The notes: a model not told the origin generated them from the letters alone. Counted from the first letter of the stretch, positions 36,521 through 45,451 are shown. The stretch is 64,000 nt of DNA from Myxococcus stipitatus (GCF_021412625.1 NZ_JAKCFI010000002.1:682001-746000), one strand, 5' to 3'. Numbers and translations: made by a program.

Positions 36521-37294
36521 GTGTTCCTCTTCCTGTCGAAGGTGTTGGACCTGTTCCTGGCGCCGCTGACGTGGGCGCTGGTGCTGCTCCTGGCGAGCCG
36601 GGCGCGGCGGCTGGGGCCGCGGGTGGGGCGCGCGCTGTTCGTCCTGGGGCTCGTCGTCGTCTGTGCCTTCTCCACGGAATGGGTGGCCACGCTGCTCACG
36701 CGCCGGGTCGAGGCGGGCGCGCGGGACACCTCCCGGCCGGACGTGACGTACGACGCCGTCATCGTCCTGGGCGGCGGGTTGGACCCGTCCGCCAGCGAGC
36801 GCACGGGGCGCCCCGAATACAACGCGGCGGTGGAGCGCGTGCTGCGCGGCTTCGAGCTGCTGCGGGCGGGCCGGGCGCGGCGGGTGCTCATCTCCGGCGG
36901 CTCGCTGGACCCGAGCCCGGAGGCGGTGGTGGAGGCGGACGTCCTGTCGCGGCAGCTCCAGGCGTGGGGCATCCCCGCCGAGCGCATCGTCACGGAGGGG
37001 CGCAGCCGCAACACCCGGGAGAACGCGGTGGAGTCCGAGCGCATCGTCCGTCGGGAGGGCTGGCGCACGCTGCTGCTGGTGACGAGCGCCGCGCACATGC
37101 CCCGCGCGGCGGGCTGCTTCGCGGCGGTGGGGCTGCGGCCGGACACGCTGCCGGTGGACGTGCGCTCGCCGAGCGAGCGCACGGGGCGCCTGAGCTGGCT
37201 GCCCCGCGCGGCCTTCCTCGCCCAGAGCACGGACGCGCTGCGGGAGCTCGCGGGGCGCGCGGTGTACCGCCTGCGCGGCTGGACGGTGCCCTGA
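36521..37294 (+). CDS. DUF218/YdcF-SanA family membrane-anchored protein
   Basis: A 257-residue protein with two N-terminal hydrophobic segments (residues 1-25 and 38-55). A DUF218 domain follows, with DAVIVLGGGLDPS, RVLISGGSLDP, E-G-R-S-R-N-T-R-E-N-A and LLVTSAAHMPRA. These motifs match the ElyC/SanA/YdcF group, implicated in envelope biogenesis and polyprenyl-carrier metabolism, with the conserved acidic and Arg-Asn residues of the pocket intact. The start is GTG 36521, and the gene lies 19 bases after nadK. It converges on the ethylene-forming enzyme with only six bases between stops. Confidence 0.88.
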   Translation: MFLFLSKVLDLFLAPLTWALVLLLASRARRLGPRVGRALFVLGLVVVCAFSTEWVATLLTRRVEAGARDTSRPDVTYDAVIVLGGGLDPSASERTGRPEYNAAVERVLRGFELLRAGRARRVLISGGSLDPSPEAVVEADVLSRQLQAWGIPAERIVTEGRSRNTRENAVESERIVRREGWRTLLLVTSAAHMPRAAGCFAAVGLRPDTLPVDVRSPSERTGRLSWLPRAAFLAQSTDALRELAGRAVYRLRGWTVP

Positions 37295-37300
37295 CGCGCC

Positions 37301-38383
37301 TCACCCGGTGGCGAGCCGGCGCTCCTCCTCGACGGGCATGGTGCGCAGCACGGCCTCCTGGCGCAGCCAGGCGAGGATGGTGAGCCGGTCCTCGTCGAGG
37401 ATGCGCTGGGTGGTGACGCGGTCCGGGTAGCTGCGCATGAACATGTTGGTGAAGTGCGAGCCGTAGTGGATGAACTCGTCGCCGGTGGGGTGCGTGAGCG
37501 GGCGGACGCAGGCCTCGAAGTGGGGCTCGTGGAAGTAGGCCATGGCGAAGCGCTCGCGCGTGTTGAGGCGCACCCTGTGGGGCGTGGAGAGCAGATAGCC
37601 GCGCGTGAGGAACTGGAGGATGTCGCCAGGGAACACCGTGAGCACGCCGGGGGTGGGCTTGACGTACGTCCAGCGCTCGTCGTGCTCGTACATGCCGGCG
37701 GAGCTCTCCCCGGGCAGCCAGTTGCGGGGCCGGCTCTCGCCCTCGATGGGGGGGCGCACGTAGAGGCCGCCCACGTCGTCCTGCGCGGCGATGACGAGCA
37801 GGCCGTAGTCGGTGTGCGCGCCGATGCCGCGCGTCGCGGTGGGCGAGCGCGCCGGGAAGCGCAGCACGCGCATGTGGTGCCAGCCCTCGCGCGTCAGGCG
37901 GGTGAGCGCGTTCAGGTCGTCCAGGCCGAGCCCCAGCGCGACGAGCCGCAGCAGCTTCTCGCCGACCGCGCCCAACTCCTCCATGTGCTCCTTCATCGCC
38001 CGGCGGTAGCCCTCCTCAGGCCACGGCGCGGGGCCATGGCAGGGCCAGCGCGCCTGCGCGCGCGCGTCCGTCAGCGGCACGTCCTTGCAGACGGTGAACA
38101 CCTCCGAGTAGTCCGCCTCGCCCGCGGTCAGCTCCTCGCCGGAGGCGATGTAGCCGCTGTACGTCAGGTCGCTCACGCACCGGGCCTTGACGGCCAGCGG
38201 CTGACGGAAGAAGCGGCGGCTCGCCTCGAACGCGCGTTGCAGTTTCAACTCCTGCGCATTCGTCGTCTGGACCTGGAAGATGCCGTCCTTGCGCCAGGCC
38301 TGAATCATCGACAACGCGAGCGTGATGTCGGCGTCACTCCCGCTGACGGACTCCGGCAGTCGGAACGTCTCCAGCTCGGCCAT
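37301..38383 (-). CDS. efe: 2-oxoglutarate-dependent ethylene-forming enzyme homologue
   Basis: A 360-residue Fe(II)/2-oxoglutarate oxygenase that I recognise as a close homologue of the Pseudomonas syringae ethylene-forming enzyme (350 residues). Long segments are near-identical, including SDLTYSGYIASGEELTAG, EGWHHMRVLRFP, RGIGAHTDYGLLVIAAQDD and NWLPGESSAGM. Iron ligands are His190, Asp192 and His269, and the 2-oxoglutarate Arg is Arg278. The arginine-site residues of the Pseudomonas enzyme (Glu84, Thr86, Asp91, Arg171, Tyr192, Arg316, Tyr318) appear here as Glu84, Thr86, Asp91, Arg172, Tyr193, Arg317 and Tyr319; only its Cys317 is Ser318. The family splits 2-oxoglutarate into ethylene and CO2 and also hydroxylates L-Arg to yield guanidine. 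The tail (340-360) differs. The gene stands alone, 199 bases after a nucleotidase gene. Confidence 0.93.
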   Translation of the reverse strand: MAELETFRLPESVSGSDADITLALSMIQAWRKDGIFQVQTTNAQELKLQRAFEASRRFFRQPLAVKARCVSDLTYSGYIASGEELTAGEADYSEVFTVCKDVPLTDARAQARWPCHGPAPWPEEGYRRAMKEHMEELGAVGEKLLRLVALGLGLDDLNALTRLTREGWHHMRVLRFPARSPTATRGIGAHTDYGLLVIAAQDDVGGLYVRPPIEGESRPRNWLPGESSAGMYEHDERWTYVKPTPGVLTVFPGDILQFLTRGYLLSTPHRVRLNTRERFAMAYFHEPHFEACVRPLTHPTGDEFIHYGSHFTNMFMRSYPDRVTTQRILDEDRLTILAWLRQEAVLRTMPVEEERRLATG

Positions 38384-38557
38384 GGGAAGCTCCCGCGTAG
38401 GGGTGGTCAGGAGTCCCAGGGCCAGCGGTCGTCGCGTCGAAGAAGGAGAGGGGCTCCGTGCGCGGCGCAGTGGAGCAATACCCGGCAGCGCTTTCCAGCC
38501 ACGGGGCCGGACCTACCCCCCTCCAGGCCCGGATGACTGTCTGAAAGCGGATGGAGC

Positions 38558-38570
38558 CCCGCGCTGCGGG
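38558..38570. terminator. Small GC hairpin between the nucleotidase and ethylene-forming-enzyme genes
   Basis: CCCGC-GCT-GCGGG lies 13 bases beyond the nucleotidase stop on the minus strand. It has no T-run. The rest of the 199-base gap shows no convincing promoter or riboswitch fold by eye. Confidence 0.3.
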
Positions 38571-38582
38571 CGAGGGTGCGGG

Positions 38583-40187
38583 CTACTTCAGCGGCGCCGC
38601 GGGCCTGCGCGCGTCCGGCGCGAGGCCCTGACCGTCCAGCCGGACGATGCGGCCATCGCCCCTGGCGCGGGGGGCGGGGTGGCCGGCGCGGAACGCGTCC
38701 GCGATGAGGTCCAGCGGGGTGCGGCCGTCCTCGAGCGCGGGCGTGGTGGGCTGGCCCTTGAGCATGTCGTAGCCGTCCTTGCCGCTGGTGAGGAAGCTCA
38801 GCGTGGCGAGCCGGTACGTCGCGGCGGGGTCCAGCGGCCTGCCCTGGACCGTCACCTGCCGCACGCGCTCGCCCTCGGGCTTGCGCGCGTCGAAGGTGTA
38901 GCGCAGGCCGGACACCTGGAGGAAGCGCCCGGGCCGGGCGTCCTCGCGGCTGAGGCTGACGCCGTTCTCCAGCGCGGCCCGCAGTGTGGCGCCGCTCACC
39001 GTCACCACCACGAGCGAGTCGGTGTACGGCATGAGGCCGTGCAGGTCCCTGCGGGTCAGCACGCCCGCGGGCAGCACCGCGTCCGAGCGCAGCGCGCCGC
39101 CGTTGACCAGCGCCACGTCCGCGCCCGAGGCCTCGCGGAAGGTGTCCGCGACGAAGTCACCCAGGTTCGTCTCCCGCGAGCGCACCGCCGTGCCGCGCGC
39201 GTCCAGGGCGACGGGCGTGCGGCCCACGGGCTCCGCCAGCCGCGCGAACAGGGCGCCATAGGGCTTCATCGCCTCGTTGAACGCCGCGTCCTCCGGCACC
39301 CTGGCCGTGACGGGCAGCTTCTTCCAGGTGGTCTTGCGCACCTGTCCGGTGCCCGGGTCCACGTCCAGGGTGAGCCGCCCCAGCTCCACCGCGTCCGCGG
39401 CGACCTTGAAGATGGGCGTGCCCGTGGAGCGGTCCGCCGCGCCCACGTGGTCGTGCCCGCCCAGGATGACGTCCACCTTCACGCACCGGGCGAGCGCGCG
39501 GTCCTGCTCGAGCGTCTGGTGGGTCAGGCCCACGATGACCTTCGCGCCGTCCTCGCGCAGCTTCGCCACCGCGCCCTTCGCCGCCTCGCACACGTCGCCG
39601 AACAGCGTGTCCGGCCCCGCCTTGGTGGTCGTCTTGGTCTCCGGCAGCACCACGCCGAACAGGCCCACGCGCACCCCGTCCATCTCCCGCACGTCGTACG
39701 CCTTCACGCCGTCGAAGAGCGCGCCCGTCCTCGCGTCCGTGACGTTGGCGCCCAGCCACGGGAAGCGCGACTGGCGGATGCGCTCCTTCAGCGTGTCGTC
39801 GCCGAAGTCGAACTCGTGGTTGCCCAGCACCGCCACGTCGAGCCCGAGCGCGTTCCACGCGTCGATCATGTGGCGCCCCTTGAGCGCCTTGCCGTCCACC
39901 TCCAGCAGTGACTCCACCGACGGCGACAGCGTGTCACCGCCCAGCAGCGTCAGCGCGCCCGGCGCCTCCGCCAGCACCTGCCGACGCAGCGTGGCCACCC
40001 GCGCCAGCCCGCCCGCCTTCCCGCCCGCCATGGGCTGCACCTGGTACACGTCCGCCAGGTGCAGGAAGGTCAGTCGCACGGGCTTCGTCGGCTCGGCGCC
40101 CAGGGCCAGTCCCGGCGCCAGCGCCCAGAGCAGGGCGAGCGGCAGGAGGCGGGCTGCGCCCGGGGCCGGCGCTGTCGTCTTCGTCAT
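38583..40187 (-). CDS. Exported 5'-nucleotidase / cyclic phosphodiesterase family protein
   Basis: A 534-residue protein with a signal peptide (residues 1-31, ending G-L-A-L-G-A). The N-terminal metallophosphatase domain has TLLGGDTLSPS, AVLGNHEFDFG and ILGGHDHVGAA. The C-terminal nucleotide-binding domain has LVNGGALRSD and FLTSGKDGYDML. The first metal motif reads H-L-A-D-V-Y rather than the usual H-x-x-D-x-H, so one metal-binding His is replaced by Tyr. This variant exists in a subgroup of the family, and activity may differ. It likely hydrolyses extracellular nucleotides in the periplasm. It is transcribed toward the ethylene-forming enzyme gene. Confidence 0.9.
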   Translation of the reverse strand: MTKTTAPAPGAARLLPLALLWALAPGLALGAEPTKPVRLTFLHLADVYQVQPMAGGKAGGLARVATLRRQVLAEAPGALTLLGGDTLSPSVESLLEVDGKALKGRHMIDAWNALGLDVAVLGNHEFDFGDDTLKERIRQSRFPWLGANVTDARTGALFDGVKAYDVREMDGVRVGLFGVVLPETKTTTKAGPDTLFGDVCEAAKGAVAKLREDGAKVIVGLTHQTLEQDRALARCVKVDVILGGHDHVGAADRSTGTPIFKVAADAVELGRLTLDVDPGTGQVRKTTWKKLPVTARVPEDAAFNEAMKPYGALFARLAEPVGRTPVALDARGTAVRSRETNLGDFVADTFREASGADVALVNGGALRSDAVLPAGVLTRRDLHGLMPYTDSLVVVTVSGATLRAALENGVSLSREDARPGRFLQVSGLRYTFDARKPEGERVRQVTVQGRPLDPAATYRLATLSFLTSGKDGYDMLKGQPTTPALEDGRTPLDLIADAFRAGHPAPRARGDGRIVRLDGQGLAPDARRPAAPLK

Positions 40188-40427
40188 CGCGAGTCGTTCT
40201 CTCCTGGGGCGCCCGCGCGGCGCCGGGCTCGCGGGAGTAGCGCACTCACGCGTCGAAGGCGAGCACGCCCGACTCCACCGCCACCCCGGCGCCCGCTCCC
40301 CACCCCGAATCCCGGGCCCGGTGGTGCAGTGTGTCATGGCAGAAAATCACAGAATTCACTTGAGGGCGGTTTGCTCGCACTTCGCCGCGATTGCTAGGAC
40401 GCCCCTGAACACAGGGAGGTTGTCACC

Positions 40428-42329
40428 ATGCGACACAACAGGGTGTGGGGCGCGTTGCTGCTGGCCGGCCTGCTGGGCTGTGGCGAGACCGCGCTTCCGA
40501 ATCAACAGGGCTCCGGTGAGGAGACAGGGCAGGTCGTCCAGCGGCTCGCGGCGTCGAGCCGGCCGGGCATGGGGGCCATCGTCTATTCCGGAGGCACGAC
40601 GTTCCGCGTCTGGGCGCCGCTGGCGTCGAAGGTCTTCGTGAAGGGGGACTTCAGTGGCTGGAACACGCTGGAGCTGAGCCGGGAGGGGTCGTCCGAGTAC
40701 TTCTCCGGCGACGTGGCCGGCGCGGTGAAGGGGCAGAAGTACAAGCTCGTCACGCGCAACACGTCTGGCGGCGACGCGGAGCGCGCGGACCCCCGGTCGA
40801 AGTGGCAGGAGAACTCCACGGGCGCCAGCATCATCTTCGACCATGGCGAGTACTACTGGAACTCGCAGCTCTACAGCACGCCGGCCTTCAACGAGATGGT
40901 CATCTACGAGATGCACGTGGGGACCTTCCACGACTCGCCGGGCTGGGGGCCGGGCAACTGGAACAGCGCCATCGACAAGCTGAACCACCTGCAGGCGCTG
41001 GGGGTGAACGCCGTCCAGCTGATGCCGGTGTTCGAGTTCGCCGGGGACTTCTCCTGGGGCTACAACGCGGCGTACCCGTTCGCGCCGGAGAGCGCCTACG
41101 GCACGCCCAACGACATGAAGCGCTTCGTGGACGAGGCGCACTACCGGGGCATCGCCGTCATCTTCGACGTGGTGCACAACCACTACGGCCCCAGCGACCT
41201 GCCCATGTGGTGCTTCAGCAACGACTGCCTGCAGAACGGCGGTGAGTACTTCTTCAACGACTGGCGCAAGTCGACGCCCTGGGGCGACACGCGCCCGGAC
41301 TACGGCCGCGCGGGCGTGCGCAGCTTCATCCGCGATTCGATGATGGACCTGCTGGACCACTACAAGGGCGACGGCCTGCGCTGGGACGCGACCAAGTACA
41401 TGCGCACGTCGGACGGCTCGAACGGCATCGCCGAGGCCTGGCCGGTGTTCCGCTCCATCAACCGCGACATCGACTTCAACCGCGGGTGGAAGATCTCCAT
41501 CGCCGAGGACTTCGGCGGCGGCAACTCCATCACCGACGCCACCGTCTCCGACGACCAGGGGGGCGCGGGGTTCGACGCGCAATGGGCGGGTGAGTTCGTC
41601 CACCCCATCCGCGCGGCCATCATCGAGCAGAACGACGCCAACCGGAACATGTTCGCGGTGCGCGACGCCATCACCCAGCGCTTCAGCGGGCGCGCCTACG
41701 CGCGCATCATCTACACGGAGAGCCACGACGAGGTCGCCAACGGCCACTCGCGCGTGCCGGAGGAGATCTGGCCGGGCAACGCCGGCAGCTGGGCCGCCAA
41801 GAAGCGCTCCACGCTGGGCGCGGGCATCGCGCTCACCTCGCCCGGCATCCCCATGCTGTTCCAGGGCCAGGAGTTCCTCGAGGACGGGTTCTTCTCCGAC
41901 GGCGACCCGCTGGACTGGAGCAAGGCGTCCACCTACGGCGGCATCACCACGCTCTACCGCGACCTCATCCGCCTGCGCCGCAACTGGTTCAACAACACCC
42001 GCGGCCTTCGCGGGGGCAACGTCAACGTCCACCACGTCAACAACACCAACAAGGTGATTGCCTACCACCGCTACGAGAACGGCGGCGGAGGGGACGACGT
42101 CATCGTCGTCGCCAACTTCAGCAACACCACCTTCAACAACTACAACATCGGCTTCCCGCACCCGGGCACCTGGCACCTGCGCTTCAACAGCGACTGGAAC
42201 GGGTACTCGTCGGACTTCGGCAACACCCCGTCCGCGTCGACGACGGCCTACCCGGGGTCCAAGGACGGCCTGCTCAACAACGCGTCGTTCGCCATCGGCC
42301 CCTACTCGCTGCTCATCTTCTCGCAGTAG
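40428..42329 (+). CDS. Secreted GH13 alpha-glucan enzyme with CBM48 (branching-enzyme-like lipoprotein)
   Basis: A 633-residue lipoprotein (signal ending G-L-L-G-C, Cys18). A CBM48 domain is at residues about 55-130 (TFRVWAPLASKVFVKGDF). The GH13 barrel shows FDVVHNHY, GLRWDATKY with nucleophile Asp320, SIAEDF with Glu360 and TESHDEV with Asp434. The arrangement resembles GH13_9/GH13_10 enzymes (branching enzyme, maltooligosyl trehalose trehalohydrolase), but a lipid anchor and export make extracellular glucan cleavage likelier. GGGAGG precedes the ATG by eight bases. It is 18 kb from the main glucan locus and monocistronic, with an 11-bp hairpin after it. Exact specificity is uncertain. Confidence 0.87.
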   Translation: MRHNRVWGALLLAGLLGCGETALPNQQGSGEETGQVVQRLAASSRPGMGAIVYSGGTTFRVWAPLASKVFVKGDFSGWNTLELSREGSSEYFSGDVAGAVKGQKYKLVTRNTSGGDAERADPRSKWQENSTGASIIFDHGEYYWNSQLYSTPAFNEMVIYEMHVGTFHDSPGWGPGNWNSAIDKLNHLQALGVNAVQLMPVFEFAGDFSWGYNAAYPFAPESAYGTPNDMKRFVDEAHYRGIAVIFDVVHNHYGPSDLPMWCFSNDCLQNGGEYFFNDWRKSTPWGDTRPDYGRAGVRSFIRDSMMDLLDHYKGDGLRWDATKYMRTSDGSNGIAEAWPVFRSINRDIDFNRGWKISIAEDFGGGNSITDATVSDDQGGAGFDAQWAGEFVHPIRAAIIEQNDANRNMFAVRDAITQRFSGRAYARIIYTESHDEVANGHSRVPEEIWPGNAGSWAAKKRSTLGAGIALTSPGIPMLFQGQEFLEDGFFSDGDPLDWSKASTYGGITTLYRDLIRLRRNWFNNTRGLRGGNVNVHHVNNTNKVIAYHRYENGGGGDDVIVVANFSNTTFNNYNIGFPHPGTWHLRFNSDWNGYSSDFGNTPSASTTAYPGSKDGLLNNASFAIGPYSLLIFSQ

Positions 42330-42343
42330 CGAGGACGTCCCGG

Positions 42344-42373
42344 GGCGCCCGCCCGGTCGGGTGGGCGGGCGCC
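42344..42373. terminator. Bidirectional terminator hairpin between convergent GH13 and MBL genes
   Basis: Perfect 11-bp arms GGCGCCCGCCC (42344-42354) and GGGCGGGCGCC (42363-42373) flank an 8-base loop. They sit between the stops at 42329 and 42386. There is only a CTTCG after the stem, but the stability and position argue for termination of both genes. Confidence 0.65.
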
Positions 42374-42385
42374 TTCGTGGGGGCG

Positions 42386-43132
42386 TCAGACGGTGTAGCG
42401 GCGGCCCTGGACCAGCGGCTCGATGACGCTGGCCTGGGTGTCGAATTCGTCGGGGTAGTGGATGAGCCGCATGCGCGCGCGTGTGTCCTCCGGCAGCGCG
42501 GCGAGCTTCTCGTAGGGCGTGTGGACGCCGTGGTTCGTCTCGTGGATGACGAGGTCCGCCTTGCCGAGCCAGGCGATGAGCCCCTCGTCGAAGGCGGTGT
42601 CCGCGCTGTAGCCCAGGCACCGGCCGCCCGCGTGGATGCGCAGCGCGGTGGTGGGCACGTGGTGGTACGTCATGCGCGCCTCGACGAGGAACGGGCCATG
42701 GCGCACGGCCGACTCGGTGGAGAGCGGCAGGTGCTCGAAGTAGTCCTCGAAGTGCTTGGGGTTGGGGGGCTCGCCGCGCTTCTCGATGAGGCACTCCATG
42801 CCGGCGGCCAGGTGGCCCGCCCACAGGCGCTCGGCCACGGCGGGGTGGGCCAGCAGCTCCAGCTTGCGCCGCAGCACGAAGAAGGAGAAGTAGCCCAGCC
42901 CCTCCAGCCCGGACGAGTGGTCCGCGTGCAGGTGCGTGAGGGCCACGGCGCTGACGCGGTCCACGTCCAGCGGTACGCCCGAGGACAGCGACGCCTCGCG
43001 CATCATCTTCCGGATGGGGTGGGGGCAGTCGACGAGCAGCACCTGCCCTTCCGCCTCCACGGCGAGACACGACGAGTAGGAGAGGGCGGAGAAGGCGTCT
43101 CCCACGCCCAGGGGGATGAAGGACAGGCTCAT
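42386..43132 (-). CDS. Metallo-beta-lactamase-fold hydrolase (RNase Z-like)
   Basis: A 248-residue MBL-fold protein. It has the zinc motif THLHADH (H-x-H-x-D-H), a later His in YHHVPTTALRI, SADTAFDEGL with the bridging Asp, and a final HETNHG. The segment LGYSADTAF resembles the 'Y-S-G-D-T' of RNase Z, but the family is wide and tRNA processing is only one option. The ATG overlaps the coaD stop (ATGA), making it the last gene of a tetR-MFS-coaD-MBL operon. It may hydrolyse a small thioester or phosphodiester. Confidence 0.85.
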   Translation of the reverse strand: MSLSFIPLGVGDAFSALSYSSCLAVEAEGQVLLVDCPHPIRKMMREASLSSGVPLDVDRVSAVALTHLHADHSSGLEGLGYFSFFVLRRKLELLAHPAVAERLWAGHLAAGMECLIEKRGEPPNPKHFEDYFEHLPLSTESAVRHGPFLVEARMTYHHVPTTALRIHAGGRCLGYSADTAFDEGLIAWLGKADLVIHETNHGVHTPYEKLAALPEDTRARMRLIHYPDEFDTQASVIEPLVQGRRYTV

Positions 43133-43626
43133 GTCGGGCTCCCGTGGGAAGGATGCAGGCGCTCGCGCAGCATGGTCGCGACGGCGGGAGGACAGAAGCC
43201 GGAGATGTCCTCGCCCCTGGCGACGCGGGCCTTGAGCGCGCTGCTGCTCACCTCGGCCAGGTGGGCCTCGGCGGGCAGGAAGAGGGTGGAGATTTCGGGG
43301 GCGAGCGCGCGGTTGTTCCGCGCCAGCTCCGTCTCGAACTGGGCGTCCGTCGCCCCGCGCACCCCGCGCAGCAGGACACTGGCGCCAATGGCCCGCGCGT
43401 GGTCGACGATGAGGCCCTCCGTCCAGGCGACGGAGACGTTGGGATGCATGGCCACCGCCTCGCGCACCAGCGCCACGCGCTCGTCCGGGGTGAGCAGGGC
43501 GTTCTTGGCGGGGTTGACGGCGACGATGACCACGACGTGGCCGAACAGGCGCGCGGCCTGACGGATGACGGACAGGTGGCCGGCGGTGATGGGGTCGAAG
43601 CTGCCGGCGTAGACGGCGATGGTCAT
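43129..43626 (-). CDS. coaD: Phosphopantetheine adenylyltransferase
   Basis: A 165-residue enzyme of the nucleotidyltransferase fold, fourth step of coenzyme A synthesis. The nucleotide-binding start is MTIAVYAGSFDPITAGHLSV (the T-x-G-H motif). It has the substrate loop VLLRGVRGATDAQFE and the C-terminal EVSSSALKARVARGE, all as in CoaD. Length matches the family (about 160). It overlaps the MFS gene start-to-stop and the MBL gene after it (both ATGA), so an essential CoA gene is embedded in a TetR-controlled transporter operon. Confidence 0.97.
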   Translation of the reverse strand: MTIAVYAGSFDPITAGHLSVIRQAARLFGHVVVIVAVNPAKNALLTPDERVALVREAVAMHPNVSVAWTEGLIVDHARAIGASVLLRGVRGATDAQFETELARNNRALAPEISTLFLPAEAHLAEVSSSALKARVARGEDISGFCPPAVATMLRERLHPSHGSPT

Positions 43627-44834
43627 GGCGACACCTCGGAGACCTCGGGGGGGAGCCCGCGACGTGGGGAGAAGGCGGGCGCCACGCACAGCGTGCCCGC
43701 GACGCACAGCAGGGCGGACAGGAGGAAGTGGCCGGCGTAGCCCAGCGCCTGCGCGCTGAAGCCGCTGAGCGCCGCCGCCGCGCCCGTGGCGAGCACGACG
43801 AGCGAGGCCTGCACCGTGTAGTCGGTGGCGGCGTGGTCCGGCCGGCACCGGTCCATCATCGCGGTGAAGAGGGTGGCGGTGGCCATGCCGCTGGCCACGT
43901 GCTCCACCGCGCACGCCAGGGCGAGCAGCGGGCGCGACGCGGGGCCACTGGCGACCAGGGCGTACAGCAGCACCGCCGCCGCCTGGATGCCGCCGAACAC
44001 GACCAGGGCCCGGCGCCGTCCCATCCTCGTCACCAGGCTCCCTCCGACGAGGGCGCCCGCGAGCCCCGCCGCGAAGCCCACGCCGCCCAGCATCCACGCG
44101 ATGTCGGTGAGCGACAGGCCCTGGTCCACGATGAAGGTGCGGAGCATCCCCGTGGCGAGCGCCTCCCCCGCCTTGTACGCGACGAGGAGCGCGAGCCACG
44201 TCGTGGCGCCCGGGTGCGTCCACCACCAGGCCAGCCCCAGGCTCTGGCGCTCGGGCGGGGGCGAGGGCTGTTCGCGGTGCAGCGCGATGGGGACGGTGGC
44301 CGCGAGCAGCGTCGCGCCGAGCGCGAGGAACGTCACGCGCCAGCCCGTCCGGTCGAAGACGGCGAGCATCACTCCGCCGCCCAGGATCATCCCCACGCGA
44401 TACGCGGCCACCTGGATGCCGTTGCCCCAGCCCCGCTCGGAGGGCGTGAGCAGCTGGACGGCGAGCCCGTCGGTGGCCACGTCCTGCGTCGCCGCGAGCA
44501 GGTTGACGCCGAGGATGGCCGCCATCAGCCAGCGGGTATCCACCGCGTCGGCGGGCAGCGCGAGCGACAGCAGGAGGCCCGCGGACAGGCACTGCAACGG
44601 GAGGATGTAGCCCCGGCGGCGCCCCCAGCGCGCGGAGCCGTGCCGGTCCATGAGCGGCGCCCAGAGGAACTTGAGCGCCCACGGCAGCGCGAGCAGGTGC
44701 GACAGGCCGATGGCGGGCAGCGACAACCCCTGGTGGCGCAGGAGCACCGGGAGCGCCTGCGTGAAGAAGCCGAAGGGCAGGCCCTGCGACAGGTAGAGGC
44801 TCGACAGCAGTCCCAGCTTGGTGGCGGTCTTCAC
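43623..44834 (-). CDS. MFS permease, AmpG-like
   Basis: A 403-residue permease with about twelve transmembrane segments. The N-terminus LSSLYLSQGLPFGFFTQALP and the loop LWAPLMDRHG are typical of AmpG-type muropeptide permeases. The helix with ATQDVATDGLAVQLL carries the conserved Asp pair of that family. AmpG imports anhydromuropeptides for cell-wall recycling, but the same subfamily includes other exporters and acyl-CoA transporters, so the substrate is open. The GTG start at 44834 overlaps the tetR stop (GTGA), so expression follows the repressor. Its stop overlaps coaD. Confidence 0.85.
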   Translation of the reverse strand: MKTATKLGLLSSLYLSQGLPFGFFTQALPVLLRHQGLSLPAIGLSHLLALPWALKFLWAPLMDRHGSARWGRRRGYILPLQCLSAGLLLSLALPADAVDTRWLMAAILGVNLLAATQDVATDGLAVQLLTPSERGWGNGIQVAAYRVGMILGGGVMLAVFDRTGWRVTFLALGATLLAATVPIALHREQPSPPPERQSLGLAWWWTHPGATTWLALLVAYKAGEALATGMLRTFIVDQGLSLTDIAWMLGGVGFAAGLAGALVGGSLVTRMGRRRALVVFGGIQAAAVLLYALVASGPASRPLLALACAVEHVASGMATATLFTAMMDRCRPDHAATDYTVQASLVVLATGAAAALSGFSAQALGYAGHFLLSALLCVAGTLCVAPAFSPRRGLPPEVSEVSP

Positions 44835-45439
44835 GGGCGCTCCCTCGCGTCCTGCGCGTCCAGCAGGCCCGCGGCCATGTGTCTCACGGTGCTCGCGGCC
44901 GAGCCGGCGGGCACCAGCCCCGGCGCGCTGGCGGAGAGGACGAAGTAGCCCTGCACCGCGGCGAACAGCCCCGCCGCCAGGGCGCGCGCGCGGCGCTTGC
45001 CGACCAGGGCCGCGACGAGCGACTCCAACTGCTCCAGGTCCGCCCGCACCACCTGCTCGTAGGCGGCGCGGACCTCGGGCTGCCGGATGGCCTCCGCGCT
45101 GATGGTGACCCAGCCGGCCACCGCCTCCGCGTCCGCGTCCGCGCCCATGGCGAGGAAGGCGTCCAGGAACGCGTCCACCCGGCCCCGCGTGTCCTGGACG
45201 GAGAGCTTCGCCAGCCGCGCCGCCACGCGCGCGCGCCCCCGGGCCGCCAGCTGCTCCACCAGCACCAGGAGGATCTCCTGCTTGTCGCTGAAGTGGTAGT
45301 GCACCAGCCCCGGGCTCAGCCCCGCCGCCTTCGCGATTTCGTTGACGGAGGCCCGCTCGTAGCCACGCTCCGACATCACCTTCAGCAGGCCCGTGACGAT
45401 CTGCTGGCGACGCTCCTCGGTGTTCGATGGTCTGGGCAT
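44831..45439 (-). CDS. TetR-family transcriptional repressor
   Basis: A 202-residue regulator. The N-terminal helix-turn-helix is classical (ERRQQIVTGLLKVMSERGYE, then SVNEIAKAAGLSPGLVHYHF). The C-terminal helical ligand domain resembles the BetI-like group (WVTISAEAIRQPEVRAAYEQ). It heads a four-gene operon, all members overlapping by four bases. A perfect GTTGGT-N6-ACCAAC dyad lies 13 bases before its start, overlapping the promoter, so it should repress itself together with the MFS, coaD and MBL genes. Confidence 0.93.
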   Translation of the reverse strand: MPRPSNTEERRQQIVTGLLKVMSERGYERASVNEIAKAAGLSPGLVHYHFSDKQEILLVLVEQLAARGRARVAARLAKLSVQDTRGRVDAFLDAFLAMGADADAEAVAGWVTISAEAIRQPEVRAAYEQVVRADLEQLESLVAALVGKRRARALAAGLFAAVQGYFVLSASAPGLVPAGSAASTVRHMAAGLLDAQDARERP

Positions 45440-45451
45440 GGGGAATCGTTT

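Noticed and set aside
38384..38582. Guanidine riboswitch upstream of the ethylene-forming enzyme gene
   Set aside because: The 199-base gap shows no recognisable conserved riboswitch core; only a small GC hairpin near the nucleotidase stop.
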